Below, one piece after another: positions 10,924 to 19,243 of a stretch of DNA of 64,000 nucleotides. Source of the stretch: Actinomycetota bacterium (GTDB lineage Bacteria > Actinomycetota > Thermoleophilia > Gaiellales > Gaiellaceae). A program made the translations under genes and the position numbers. The notes beneath the pieces were generated by a model. The model worked only from the letters and a program-made list of their open reading frames with translations. It was not told the origin of the DNA and ran no database searches. Where the stretch lies: positions 19,363 through 83,362 of the forward strand of contig VAWI01000069.1 in the NCBI GenBank assembly GCA_005884005.1, written 5' to 3'. The first letter of the stretch is position 1. The number at the start of each line of letters is the position of its first letter.

Positions 10924-10952
10924 TTGACAACAGCCGCCGCCCCAGGTATCGT
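10924..10952 (+). promoter_or_regulatory. Sigma-70-type promoter for the M23 gene
   Basis: TTGACA, a 17-base spacer and TATCGT lie immediately after rsmI and 39 bases before the M23 start codon. This is the clearest -35/-10 pair in the window; activity not shown. Confidence 0.6.
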
Positions 10953-10990
10953 GACGGTTGTTGGCAATCGAGACAACAAGGAGAAGCGAG

Positions 10991-12355
10991 ATGCGTCGAA
11001 CCCTGATCGTCGTGTTCTTGGCGGCATTCGTGTTCGTGCCGTCAGCGGGAGCGTGGAGCTGGCCCGTCGACGGTCCCGTGCTCCAGAAGTTCGTGTTCGG
11101 CGACGATCCCTACGCCGCGGGTCAGCACCGGGGAATCGACATCGGCGCTCCGAGCGGAGAAGGCGTCATCTCACCTGCGTCCGGGACTGTTTCGTTTGCC
11201 GGAACGGTGCCGGTAAGTGGCAAGAGCGTGACGATTCAAACCGCCGACGGCTTCTCGGTCACGCTGACTCATCTCGGCTCGATCAGCGTTCGGCGCGGCG
11301 ACACGGTTCGTGAAGGCGCCGCAGTCGGGACGATCGGTCCGAGCGGCGAGCTGGAGCACGACGTCCCGTATGTCCACCTCGGCATCCGGCGCTCCGAGGA
11401 TCAGAATGGCTACGTCGATCCGCTCCTGTTCTTGCCGGCGCAGCCTGCGCTGCCCCCGGCTCCGACCGCCGCTCCTCCGGCCACACCACCGCCGTCAGCT
11501 CCCGCGGCGCCGGCCCCCGCCGCTCCGGCCACGACCGCTCCCTCAGAAGTGGCGCCTGCGCCTGCCGCCTCTGCCGCGCCTGTGGCCACGATTGCAGTCG
11601 GCCCACCCCGGACTGCGCAGAAGGGTCAACCAAGTGGTCGGGCCGCCTCCCAGCTCGGCGTGCACGGCGCCGATGCCGTCAGGCCGGTTCAACTCGCCGT
11701 TTCCCCCACAGTCACTGTCTCGCGTACGCGTCGCCGCATCGAGGCGCGTGACCGGCTCGCACCGAAGGCTGGAGCCGGTGCAGCTACCAAGACTGCGAAG
11801 CGCCCTCGGCCCGCAAACGAACGAGAGCAGCGACCGACGCCTGGATCGGAGCCCGCCTTTGCATCGCCAGGCGAGGGCAAGGCCAGCGGCAACGGCAACG
11901 GCTCGAATCCCTCAGCGGCGACGGCCCGAGTGGACAAGCGCGGATCGCGCGCGGTCTGGCTCTGGCTGGCTGCGTTGTTGCCGGTCGGCGGTGTGCTGGC
12001 GCTCGCCGGGCGCCGGCGGCGCGCCTCGGGCTCGCCAGAGCCGGCGCCTATCATTGCCTCAAATGTCGCGCTACTACCTGACAACGCCGATCTACTACGT
12101 GAACTCGACCCCGCACATCGGGCACGCGTACACGACGATCGCCGCCGACATCCTCGTGCGGCATCAGCGCCAGCGCGGCGACGAAACCTTCTTCTTGACG
12201 GGAACGGACGAGAACGCCTCGAAGAACGTGCGTGCGGCAGAGGAGGCCGGGGTCGACCCGAAGACGTTCGTCGACGACCTCGTCGAAGACCACTGGCGGC
12301 CGTTGCCCGCTCGAGTGGGCGCGTCTCCGGACTTCTTCATACGCACGACCGATGA
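10991..12355 (+). CDS. Secreted/membrane-anchored M23-type (LytM) domain protein
   Basis: Signal peptide (TLIVVFLAAFVFVPSAGA), then an M23 fold (residues about 24-160), a long Pro/Ala- and basic low-complexity region, a membrane segment (VWLWLAALLPVGGVLALAG) and RRRR. Zinc ligands are present: HRGID for the first His and Asp, and the His of YVHLGI. The catalytic HxH reads YVH, so the general-base His is Tyr; it may be a weak or non-enzymatic cell-wall-binding domain. The ATG has AAGGAGAAGCGAG upstream. The frame stays open 293 bases into metG; the last ~98 residues are out-of-frame metG and may be an accident or a frameshift. Confidence 0.78.
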   Translation: MRRTLIVVFLAAFVFVPSAGAWSWPVDGPVLQKFVFGDDPYAAGQHRGIDIGAPSGEGVISPASGTVSFAGTVPVSGKSVTIQTADGFSVTLTHLGSISVRRGDTVREGAAVGTIGPSGELEHDVPYVHLGIRRSEDQNGYVDPLLFLPAQPALPPAPTAAPPATPPPSAPAAPAPAAPATTAPSEVAPAPAASAAPVATIAVGPPRTAQKGQPSGRAASQLGVHGADAVRPVQLAVSPTVTVSRTRRRIEARDRLAPKAGAGAATKTAKRPRPANEREQRPTPGSEPAFASPGEGKASGNGNGSNPSAATARVDKRGSRAVWLWLAALLPVGGVLALAGRRRRASGSPEPAPIIASNVALLPDNADLLRELDPAHRARVHDDRRRHPRAASAPARRRNLLLDGNGRERLEERACGRGGRGRPEDVRRRPRRRPLAAVARSSGRVSGLLHTHDR

Positions 12356-13592
12356 GGGCCATCATCGCTTCGTCCAGGAGTTCGTCCAGCAGATCTACGA
12401 CAACGGGCACATCTACGAGGACATCTACGCCGGCTTGTACTGCGTCAGCTGTGAGGAGTTCAAGACCGAAGATCAACTCACCCCCGACGGGCTGTGCCTC
12501 GAGCACGGGACCAAGCCCGAATGGATCGAGGAGCGCAACTGGTTCTTCCGGCTCTCGGCATTCCAGGAGCAGCTGCTTCGCCTCTACGACGAGCGGCCCG
12601 ACTTCGTGCTCCCAGACTTCCGCTACAACGAGGCCCGCAGCTTCATCGCGGGCGGCCTCCGAGATTTCAGCCTCAGCCGCGCGGGCCAGCCCTGGGGCGT
12701 GCCGGTGCCGTGGGACCCCGAGCAAGTGGTCTACGTCTGGGTCGACGCGCTGGTCAACTACCTGAGCGCGCTCACGTACGCACGGCCGGGCGAAGACCTA
12801 CGCGAGGAGTTCTGGCCTGTGGCGCACCACCTGATCGGCAAGGACATCCTCCGCTTTCATTGCGTCTTCTGGCCTGCGCTCCTGCTGGCCGCGGGCTACG
12901 AGGTGCCCAGGCAGATCTTCGTCCACGGCTGGCTGCTCTTCGGTGATCGGAAGATCTCGAAATCGAGTGGCAACGTGATCGAGCCCCTCGAGCTGACCGA
13001 GATTTACGGCATCGACGCCCTCCGCTTTTACGCCGCGCGGGTCGCCCGCTTCGGCCAGGATGGAAACGCGTCCGCCGACGACCTGCACGAGCGCTACGAA
13101 CGGGAGCTCGGCAACGATCTCGGCAATCTCGTCTCGCGGACGACGGCGATGATTGTTCGCTACCGCGAGGGCCGAATCGAGCCCGCGGCGTGGGACTCTC
13201 CTTTCCGGGCCGAGCTGGAGCAGCTCGCCCGCCTGGTCCCTGCGCGGCTCGACGAGTACGACCTGTCAGGCGCGCTGGAGGCGATCTGGGTCGTCATCCG
13301 TTCGCTCAATCGCTACGTCGAGGAACGGGCTCCGTGGCAGCTCGCAAAAGACGCAACCAAGTCCGAGGAGCTCGACCGGACGCTCTACGACCTCGCCGAC
13401 GGCCTCCGGGCGGTCGCGATCGCCCTTGCCGCCTACCTGCCGGAGACCGCTTCGCGCATCCTCGTCGCGCTCGGCCAGTCGGACGACCTTGCCTGGGAAG
13501 GCGTCGCCTACGGTCGAACCGCGGCAGCTGAGGGAATCGCGGCCGCGGAGCCTCTGTTCCCGCGAGTCGAGCTCGAGACCGCCGTCGCGTGA
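12063..13592 (+). CDS. metG: Methionyl-tRNA synthetase
   Basis: Class I synthetase charging tRNA-Met. HIGH-type motif TPHIGHAYT near the N-terminus, GTDENASKN, a zinc-knuckle region with YCVSCEEF and the later Cys of GLCLEHG, LIGKDILRFHCVFWPALL, and the KMSKS-type motif KISKSSGN. The anticodon-binding helical domain ends the protein at 509 residues; there is no C-terminal tRNA-binding domain, as in other short bacterial MetRS. ATG is internal to the end of the upstream M23 frame. The TGA overlaps the tatD GTG start (GTGA), linking metG, tatD and rsmA in an operon, a common conserved order. Confidence 0.96.
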   Translation: MSRYYLTTPIYYVNSTPHIGHAYTTIAADILVRHQRQRGDETFFLTGTDENASKNVRAAEEAGVDPKTFVDDLVEDHWRPLPARVGASPDFFIRTTDEGHHRFVQEFVQQIYDNGHIYEDIYAGLYCVSCEEFKTEDQLTPDGLCLEHGTKPEWIEERNWFFRLSAFQEQLLRLYDERPDFVLPDFRYNEARSFIAGGLRDFSLSRAGQPWGVPVPWDPEQVVYVWVDALVNYLSALTYARPGEDLREEFWPVAHHLIGKDILRFHCVFWPALLLAAGYEVPRQIFVHGWLLFGDRKISKSSGNVIEPLELTEIYGIDALRFYAARVARFGQDGNASADDLHERYERELGNDLGNLVSRTTAMIVRYREGRIEPAAWDSPFRAELEQLARLVPARLDEYDLSGALEAIWVVIRSLNRYVEERAPWQLAKDATKSEELDRTLYDLADGLRAVAIALAAYLPETASRILVALGQSDDLAWEGVAYGRTAAAEGIAAAEPLFPRVELETAVA

Positions 13593-14353
13593 TCGACACC
13601 CACGCGCACCTCGACGGCTGCGAGTCGGGGCCGGAGGAGTTGCTCGCCCGCGCCCGTGAAGCCGGCGTCGACCGCGTGATCGCGGTCGGCTCGGGAATCG
13701 ATTCGTGCCGAGCGTCGCTTGCGATCGCGGAGAGCGAGCGCGGTGTCTTCGCCGCGCTCGGGATCCATCCGCACCAAGCGGGTGGCGAGGAGGCTGAACG
13801 TCTCACCGAATTGGCGGAGCTCCTCCGTCACGAGCGCGCGGTCGCTGTCGGCGAGACCGGCCTCGACTTCTATCGCGACTGGGCGCCGCACGAGCGGCAG
13901 CGGCAACTGTTCGCGGCTCAGCTCGAGCTCGCGTCCCGGGTCGGCAAGCCGGTCGTCATCCACAACAGGGAAGCCGACTCGGAGACGGCGGATGCCCTCG
14001 CCGGCTTCGGAGGAGCCGTCATCCTCCACTGCTTTTCTTCACCGGGGCTCCTCGACGTCGCGCTCGAGCGCGACTACTACGTCTCGTTCGCCGGCAACGT
14101 CACCTACCCCAGCGCAGAGGAGCTGCGCGAGGCCGCGAAACGCATCCCCGCGGAACGCATCCTGGCTGAGACTGACAGCCCGTACCTGGCGCCCGTGCCG
14201 CGCCGGGGCCGGCCGAATGAGCCTGCCAACGTCGTCGACACGGTCGGGGCGCTCGCGCAGGCCCGCGGTGAGCACCCAGACGACCTCGCCTCGCAGATCG
14301 AGGCCAACGCGACTGCCGCGTTCTCGTTGCCCGTCGGGTCGCCGGCCCCGTGA
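13589..14353 (+). CDS. tatD: TatD-family metal-dependent deoxyribonuclease
   Basis: TIM-barrel metallohydrolase with 3'-5' exonuclease activity in characterised members. 254 residues with the full ligand set: DTHAHLD at the N-terminus, GIHPHQ, VGETGLDFYRDWAP, VIHNREA, ILHCFSS and ETDSPYLAP. It lies between metG and rsmA with four-base GTGA overlaps at both ends, the order seen in many Gram-positive bacteria. The start GTG is fixed by the overlap and by the conserved first strand. Confidence 0.94.
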   Translation: MIDTHAHLDGCESGPEELLARAREAGVDRVIAVGSGIDSCRASLAIAESERGVFAALGIHPHQAGGEEAERLTELAELLRHERAVAVGETGLDFYRDWAPHERQRQLFAAQLELASRVGKPVVIHNREADSETADALAGFGGAVILHCFSSPGLLDVALERDYYVSFAGNVTYPSAEELREAAKRIPAERILAETDSPYLAPVPRRGRPNEPANVVDTVGALAQARGEHPDDLASQIEANATAAFSLPVGSPAP

Positions 14354-15129
14354 GCACGCGGGCGAAGAAGGAGCTCGGACAGCACTTCCTTGCAGACGAG
14401 AACATCCTCCGCGTAATCGGCCGGCTCGCGGAGCTCGACGACGCCGATGTCGTCCTCGAGATCGGCCCCGGTCGTGGCCTCCTGACCGCCTACCTCGCCG
14501 AGCGGGTTTCGGAGGTGCACGCGATCGAGCTCGACCGCTCTCTCGAGCCGGCGCTCGGCGAAGCGCTTGCCGGGCACGAGAACGTCGACCTGCAATTCGG
14601 CGACGCCCTGGCCTTCGATCTGGGCGCGCTCGTGCCGGCGCCGACGAAGCTCGTCGCCAACCTGCCGTACAACATCGCGACGCCCCTCGTTGCCGAGAGC
14701 CTGGACGGACTGCCGGGCGTCGCCCTGTGGTGCGTGATGGTGCAGCGCGAGGTCGCCGACCGCTTCTTCGCCGAGCCCGAGACGAAGGCGTACGGGGCGG
14801 TCTCCGTGCTCGTTCAGCTGGCGGCCGAGCGGACGGGCTTTCACCCTGTATCGCGGAACGTGTTTCGGCCGCGTCCGAACGTCGACTCCGCCCTGGTCGC
14901 CTTTCGCCGGCGCGGAGCGCTGCCCGCCGACTACCCGCGTCTCAAAGCCGTCGTCGGAGCCGCCTTCGCGCATCGCCGCAAGCAGATGCCAAACTCGATC
15001 GAGCTGGTGGGGCTCGCGTCGCGCGAGCAAGCGGCCGAGGCACTCGCGCGGATCGGCCGCGACCCCTCGACGCGCGCCGAGGCGCTCGCTCCCGAAGAGT
15101 TCCTCGCGCTGACAAATGCGCTCGAATGA
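14350..15129 (+). CDS. rsmA: 16S rRNA (adenine-1518/1519-N6)-dimethyltransferase RsmA (KsgA)
   Basis: Dimethylates two adjacent adenines near the 3' end of 16S rRNA during 30S maturation; its loss gives kasugamycin resistance. 259 residues containing KKELGQHFL, the SAM-binding LEIGPGRGLLT, AIELD, the catalytic NLPYNI motif and FRPRPNVDSALV. GTG start overlaps the tatD stop. A long antisense open frame (14104-15570) covers it but is a GC-rich shadow. Confidence 0.95.
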   Translation: MSTRAKKELGQHFLADENILRVIGRLAELDDADVVLEIGPGRGLLTAYLAERVSEVHAIELDRSLEPALGEALAGHENVDLQFGDALAFDLGALVPAPTKLVANLPYNIATPLVAESLDGLPGVALWCVMVQREVADRFFAEPETKAYGAVSVLVQLAAERTGFHPVSRNVFRPRPNVDSALVAFRRRGALPADYPRLKAVVGAAFAHRRKQMPNSIELVGLASREQAAEALARIGRDPSTRAEALAPEEFLALTNALE

Positions 15130-15138
15130 GAATGGGCT

Positions 15139-15537
15139 ATGCGCGAGCTGAAGGTCGAGACCAAGCGTAAGACGCAACTGCTCGACGTGACGGACGAGGC
15201 GCGGGCGCTTGTCGCGGGGTCCGAGGGATCGCTCGCGACGCTGTTCGTCCCGCACACCACTGCGGGCATCGTGCTGCAGGCAGCGGGTGAGGGTGCGACA
15301 GCGGTCGCCGGCGACATCGAGGGAGCCCTCGAGCGACTGATCGACGAAGGCTGGAGTTGGGGACACCTCCATGAGGGAGACGCGAACCCTTGGGCCCACG
15401 TCCGTGCGACGCTGACAGCCTCGTCCGTCTCGATCCCGCTGATCGCCGGAGAGCTCGCGCTCGGCGACCACCAAGCGGTCTTCCTCGCGGAGTTCGACGG
15501 TCCGCGGGAGCGCACGATCTGGATCACCGTCTCGTGA
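15139..15537 (+). CDS. YjbQ/UPF0047 family protein
   Basis: 132-residue member of the UPF0047 (YjbQ) family, described as secondary thiamine-phosphate synthase. Metal-site motifs are visible: FVPHTTAGIVLQ, then HLHEGDANPWAHVRA and GDHQAVFLAEFDGPRERTIWI. Active oligomers are typically trimers of this small fold. It starts nine bases after rsmA and overlaps the ispE GTG by GTGA, so it sits inside the metG-ispE operon. Confidence 0.88.
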   Translation: MRELKVETKRKTQLLDVTDEARALVAGSEGSLATLFVPHTTAGIVLQAAGEGATAVAGDIEGALERLIDEGWSWGHLHEGDANPWAHVRATLTASSVSIPLIAGELALGDHQAVFLAEFDGPRERTIWITVS

Positions 15538-16346
15538 GGGCCCCCGCGACGGCGAAGCTGAACCTCGCACTCGTTGTTGGCCGCCCGCGCGACGGCAAGC
15601 ATGAGCTGACGACGGTGTATCAACGTCTCGACCTCGCAGACCGGGTCGCGCTCGCGCCCGCGACGCGGCTCCGCATCACAGGTTTTCGGGAGGACACACT
15701 CGTTCGGCGCGCGCTCGAAGAGCTGGCGGCCGCGGCCGGCGCCAGGCCGGACTGGGAGGCGCGGCTGACGAAGCAAATCCCGGTAGCGGCAGGCCTTGGA
15801 GGCGGTAGCTCCGATGCGGCGACGGCGCTGCGCCTTGCGAACGAGACCCTCGACGAGCCGCTGTCGGCGGCCGAGCTGCACGCGCTTGCCGCGAAGCTCG
15901 GCGCCGACGTGCCGTTCTTCCTCACCCAGGGCCCGCAGCTGGGCGAGGGCTACGGCACTGAGCTGACGCCCCTCAACCTTCCTCAGGACTACTGGGTCGT
16001 TCTCGTGCTTCCCCGTGACGCGAACAAGCACTCGAGCGGCGCGGTCTACGCAGATTTCGACGAGCGAGAAGGCCCCAAGGGCTATCGCAACCGGCGCGCA
16101 GCGCTCAAGCGCGCGCTCCGGGAGACGAGGCGGGCATCCGATCTCGCTCGACTGCCCCCGAACGACCTTGCCAGCTCGCCGCTTGCCGGTGAGCTTTCGG
16201 CGCAGGGAGCCTTCAGAGCCGATGTCACGGGGGCGGGCCCGGTCGTCTACGGCCTCTTTCGGCACCTCGAGGCCGCCCGTGCCGCCCGCGCCGCGCTCAG
16301 AGGCCGCGGCCGAACCTGGCTGACCGCACCCGCTTGGTACGGTTGA
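15534..16346 (+). CDS. ispE: 4-diphosphocytidyl-2-C-methyl-D-erythritol kinase IspE
   Basis: GHMP kinase of the MEP pathway to isoprenoids, phosphorylating CDP-ME at the 2-position. 270 residues, slightly short for the family. N-terminus ATAKLNLALVVGRPRDGKHEL contains the Lys of the active site and the DG-x-HEL turn; the ATP motif is IPVAAGLGGGSSDAATALR; the third motif appears as GAFRADVTGAGPVVYGLF. The start is GTG in a GTGA overlap with yjbQ. Other MEP genes are not in the window. Confidence 0.92.
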   Translation: MRAPATAKLNLALVVGRPRDGKHELTTVYQRLDLADRVALAPATRLRITGFREDTLVRRALEELAAAAGARPDWEARLTKQIPVAAGLGGGSSDAATALRLANETLDEPLSAAELHALAAKLGADVPFFLTQGPQLGEGYGTELTPLNLPQDYWVVLVLPRDANKHSSGAVYADFDEREGPKGYRNRRAALKRALRETRRASDLARLPPNDLASSPLAGELSAQGAFRADVTGAGPVVYGLFRHLEAARAARAALRGRGRTWLTAPAWYG

Positions 16347-16351
16347 CCGCG

Positions 16352-16711
16352 ATGGAGTACGGCGGGCCACTTGTTGAGCACGGGTCGAGCCGAATGGCGC
16401 GTTGGCTCCGCGCTCGCCGGGTCAGGATCGCTTTCTGGATCGCGGTCGGCGAGGGGATCCTGGTCGTCTTCCACGCGATCTCATGGTGGGCGGCCGTCGC
16501 GATCGCCGTGCTCGTGGTCGTCGGCTGGTTCGGCTTCGCCCACCGTCTCCGATCCGAAACCGCGCGCCAGGCGGGCTGGATCGCCGCCGTCTCGCAGGCG
16601 CTTGTCGCCCTCGTGCCGGTCCTGGTACTCATCGTGGGCACGCTGGCGCTGATCCTCGTCGCCGTGCTTGCCGTCGTCGCACTCGTGTTGCTTTTCAGCT
16701 CTCGGGATTAG
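16352..16711 (+). CDS. Hypothetical membrane protein
   Basis: 119 residues with two to three strongly hydrophobic segments (IAFWIAVGEGILVVFHAISW; AVAIAVLVVVGWFGFA; and a long LVALVPVLVLIVGTLALILVAVL-type stretch near the C-terminus). No family recognised. The ATG at 16352 is preferred to a TTG at 16334 that lies inside ispE. It ends 37 bases before tRNA-Gln and is the last coding gene of the metG-ispE cluster. Confidence 0.65.
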   Translation: MEYGGPLVEHGSSRMARWLRARRVRIAFWIAVGEGILVVFHAISWWAAVAIAVLVVVGWFGFAHRLRSETARQAGWIAAVSQALVALVPVLVLIVGTLALILVAVLAVVALVLLFSSRD

Positions 16712-16748
16712 ACTTTGCAGGTGGGCGCGAGGCTCTCCGGCGACGCGG

Positions 16749-16819
16749 TGGGGCGTAGCCAAGTGGTAAGGCAGCGGGTTTTGGTCCCGCGATCCCAGGT
16801 TCGAATCCTGGCGCCCCAG
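16749..16819 (+). tRNA. tRNA-Gln (anticodon TTG)
   Basis: Cloverleaf folds completely: acceptor TGGGGCG pairs with CGCCCCA, discriminator G; D-arm GCC/GGC; anticodon stem GCGGG/CCCGC around loop TTTTGGT, giving anticodon TTG (reads CAA); T-arm CCAGG-TTCGAAT-CCTGG. The CCA end is not encoded. 71 bases long with a 4-base variable loop. Confidence 0.97.
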
Positions 16820-16833
16820 CTCCATTTGAATCA

Positions 16834-18177
16834 GTGACCGATCGAAAGCTCGCAGCTGTCGTCATGGCCGCCGGCCTCGGGACGCGAATGCGCTCCGAGA
16901 CGCCGAAGCACCTTCACCCACTGCTCGGGCGTCGGCTGATCGATTGGGTGATCGACGCAGTTCGCGCCCTCAACCCGGAGCCGCTCGTCGTCGTCGCCTC
17001 GCCGGAGACGGAGGCGGCGGTCGAGGCTCTCGGCGTCACCGTGGCCGTCCAGCCGGAAGCGCGGGGCACCGGCGATGCAGTGGCCGCGGCGCGCGCCGCT
17101 CTCGCCGGCTTCGACGGCGATGTTCTGGTGCTGTCCGGGGACTCCCCGCTGCTGACGCCCGAGTTGCTCGAAGGCCTCATCGCCGAGCACCGCAGGAGTT
17201 CTGCCGCGGCGACGGTGCTCACATTCGAGCCGGTTCGGCCGCTGCCGTACGGCCGCATCGTCCGCGATGCCGGCGGCAAGGTCCGTGCGATCATCGAAGA
17301 GGGAGACGCGACCGAGCAGGAGCTGGCGATCCGCGAGCTCAACTCCTCGACTTACGTCTTCGACGCCGCCGAGCTCTGGACCGCGCTCGATGAGCTGAAG
17401 CCGGACAACGCTCAGGGCGAGCTCTACCTGACGGACACGGTGCGATCGCTCGTCGATGCGGGCAAGCCCGTCGCGACCTACAAGTCAGACGACCCCGAGG
17501 CGCCGGTCGGCATCAATACCCGCGTCGAGCTCGCCGCGGCGGCTGCCGTGATCCGCGATCGCATCAACGAGCGGCACATGCTCGCCGGCGCGACGATCGT
17601 CGATCCCCAGGCGACCTGGATCGACTCCGAGGTCGAGCTCGAGCCCGACGCCGTCGTCCACCCGTTTACCGTCTTGCGGGGCGCCACTCGGGTGCTCCGC
17701 GGCGCCCATGTCGGCCCGCACGTCGTAGCGATCGATGCCGAGATCGGAGAACACGCGCTCGTGGGGCCGTTCTGTTACCTTCGGCCCGGAACCGTGCTGG
17801 AAGCCGGGTCAAAGGCGGGCACGTTCGTCGAGCTGAAGAACTCCCGGATCGGAGAAGGGACAAAGGTGCCGCACCTGTCCTACATTGGCGACGCCGAGAT
17901 CGGCGCGGAGACGAACATCGGCGCCGGCGCGATCACCGTCAACTATCCCCACGAGCCGGGCAAGCCCAAGGGACGGACACAAATCGGCCGCAACGTCAGG
18001 ACCGGCGTCCAGAATGCCTTCGTTGCACCAATCGAGATCGGCGACGACGCATGGATCGCGGTCGGTACGGTCGTCACAGACGACGTCCCGCCCGGCTCGC
18101 TTGCAGGCTTCGCGCCACCCCAGGTGACGAAGGAAGGCTACGTCTACGACAAGCATGGAAGGCCAGCCGATGACTGA
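16834..18177 (+). CDS. glmU: Bifunctional UDP-GlcNAc pyrophosphorylase/GlcN-1-P N-acetyltransferase GlmU
   Basis: Makes UDP-N-acetylglucosamine for peptidoglycan by acetylating glucosamine 1-phosphate and then uridylating it. N-terminal domain: VVMAAGLGTRMRSETPKHLH (the conserved L-x-x-G-x-G-T-x-M-x-S-x-x-P-K), QPEARGTGDAV, LSGDSPLL, PYGRIVRD, NSSTYVFD. C-terminal left-handed beta helix with hexapeptide repeats from about residue 250, and active-site segments PFCYLRPGT, GTFVELKNS, HLSYIGDAEIG and NYPHEPGKPK. 447 residues. Starts GTG 14 bases after the tRNA; its end overlaps prs by eight bases. Confidence 0.95.
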   Translation: MTDRKLAAVVMAAGLGTRMRSETPKHLHPLLGRRLIDWVIDAVRALNPEPLVVVASPETEAAVEALGVTVAVQPEARGTGDAVAAARAALAGFDGDVLVLSGDSPLLTPELLEGLIAEHRRSSAAATVLTFEPVRPLPYGRIVRDAGGKVRAIIEEGDATEQELAIRELNSSTYVFDAAELWTALDELKPDNAQGELYLTDTVRSLVDAGKPVATYKSDDPEAPVGINTRVELAAAAAVIRDRINERHMLAGATIVDPQATWIDSEVELEPDAVVHPFTVLRGATRVLRGAHVGPHVVAIDAEIGEHALVGPFCYLRPGTVLEAGSKAGTFVELKNSRIGEGTKVPHLSYIGDAEIGAETNIGAGAITVNYPHEPGKPKGRTQIGRNVRTGVQNAFVAPIEIGDDAWIAVGTVVTDDVPPGSLAGFAPPQVTKEGYVYDKHGRPADD

Positions 18178-19219
18178 GACCGCCACGCTGCCTGGGCTCG
18201 AGACCGTCGACCCGCCCACGCCCGAGGGCGAGCGCAAGCGCTGGATCGAACGCGGCCCGCAAAAGCGGCTGATGCTGTTCTCGGGCAGCTCGAACCGCGA
18301 GCTCGCCGAGCGCATCGCGGAGACGCTGGGCGTCGAGCTCGGCGAGGTCCGGCTCAAGACCTTCGCGAACGGGGAGACGTACTGCCGCTACGAGGACTCG
18401 ATCCGCGGCGCCGACGTCTTCATCGTCCAATCGGGCAATGCGCCCGTGAACGACCACCTGGTCGAGCTCCTGATCATGATCCAGGCCGCGAAGCTCGCTT
18501 CCGCGAAGCGGATCACGGCGGTCGTCCCGTGGTTCCCGTACTCGCGACAGGACAAGAAATCAGCGCCCCGTGAGCCGATCACCGCCAAGCTCGTCGCCGA
18601 CGCGCTCGAGGTCGCCGGGGTCGACCGCGTCGTGGCGATGGACCTGCATGCCGGCCAGATCCAGGGTTTCTTCAACGTCCCAGTCGACCACATGACCGCG
18701 CTGCAGCTCTTCGCGCAGTACTACCGCGACAAGGGCCTGCAAGGCGAAGGAATCGTCGCGGTCTCGCCGGACCCCGGCCGCGCGAAGATGGCGCGCCGCT
18801 TCGGACAGATGCTCGACGGGGACCTCGCGATCCTGAACAAGACCCGGCCCGAGCACGACAAGGCCGCTGTCACCGAGGTGATCGGCGACGTCCGCGGCAA
18901 GGTCGCGATCATGAGCGACGACATGATCGTGACGGGCGGCACGTTGATCGCCGGTGCCGAGGCGCTGCTGGGCGCAGGCGCGCTGGAGGTCTATGCGTGC
19001 GCGACCCACGGGCTCTTCCCGGGCGACGCGTTCGAGAAGCTCGCTACGAGCAAGATCACGCAGGTCACGGTGACGAACACCGTTCCAGTCGACCCGATCA
19101 AGCGCCCGGAGAAGATCGACGTCCTGCCGGTCACGACGCTCCTGGCCGAGACGATCATGAACGTCTTCGCCGACGACTCGGTGTCGGCGATCTTCGCCGG
19201 CGAGAACCAGCTCTTCTGA
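18170..19219 (+). CDS. prs: Ribose-phosphate pyrophosphokinase
   Basis: Forms PRPP from ribose 5-phosphate and ATP for nucleotide, His and Trp synthesis. 349 residues. Seen: LMLFSGSSNRELAERIAE, FANGETYCRYEDSIRG, PWFPYSRQDKKSAPREPITA (flexible loop), MDLHAGQIQGFF, and the PRPP loop DDMIVTGGTL. An N-terminal extension of about 30 residues precedes the catalytic fold. ATG at 18170 has GGAAGG upstream and overlaps the glmU stop; an in-frame ATG at 18155 is possible. The glmU-prs pair is widely conserved. Confidence 0.95.
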   Translation: MTETATLPGLETVDPPTPEGERKRWIERGPQKRLMLFSGSSNRELAERIAETLGVELGEVRLKTFANGETYCRYEDSIRGADVFIVQSGNAPVNDHLVELLIMIQAAKLASAKRITAVVPWFPYSRQDKKSAPREPITAKLVADALEVAGVDRVVAMDLHAGQIQGFFNVPVDHMTALQLFAQYYRDKGLQGEGIVAVSPDPGRAKMARRFGQMLDGDLAILNKTRPEHDKAAVTEVIGDVRGKVAIMSDDMIVTGGTLIAGAEALLGAGALEVYACATHGLFPGDAFEKLATSKITQVTVTNTVPVDPIKRPEKIDVLPVTTLLAETIMNVFADDSVSAIFAGENQLF

Positions 19220-19223
19220 GCTA

Positions 19224-19243
19224 AACCGCTCAACAAAGCGGTT
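19224..19243 (+). terminator. Hairpin after prs
   Basis: AACCGCT pairs with AGCGGTT around CAACAA, four bases after the prs stop. No T-run follows. Probable terminator or 3' end of the glmU-prs transcript. Confidence 0.45.

Noticed and set aside
14104..15570. 488-codon open frame antisense to rsmA/yjbQ
   Set aside because: It overlaps well-conserved genes, has no recognisable motifs, and long antisense frames are expected at this GC content.
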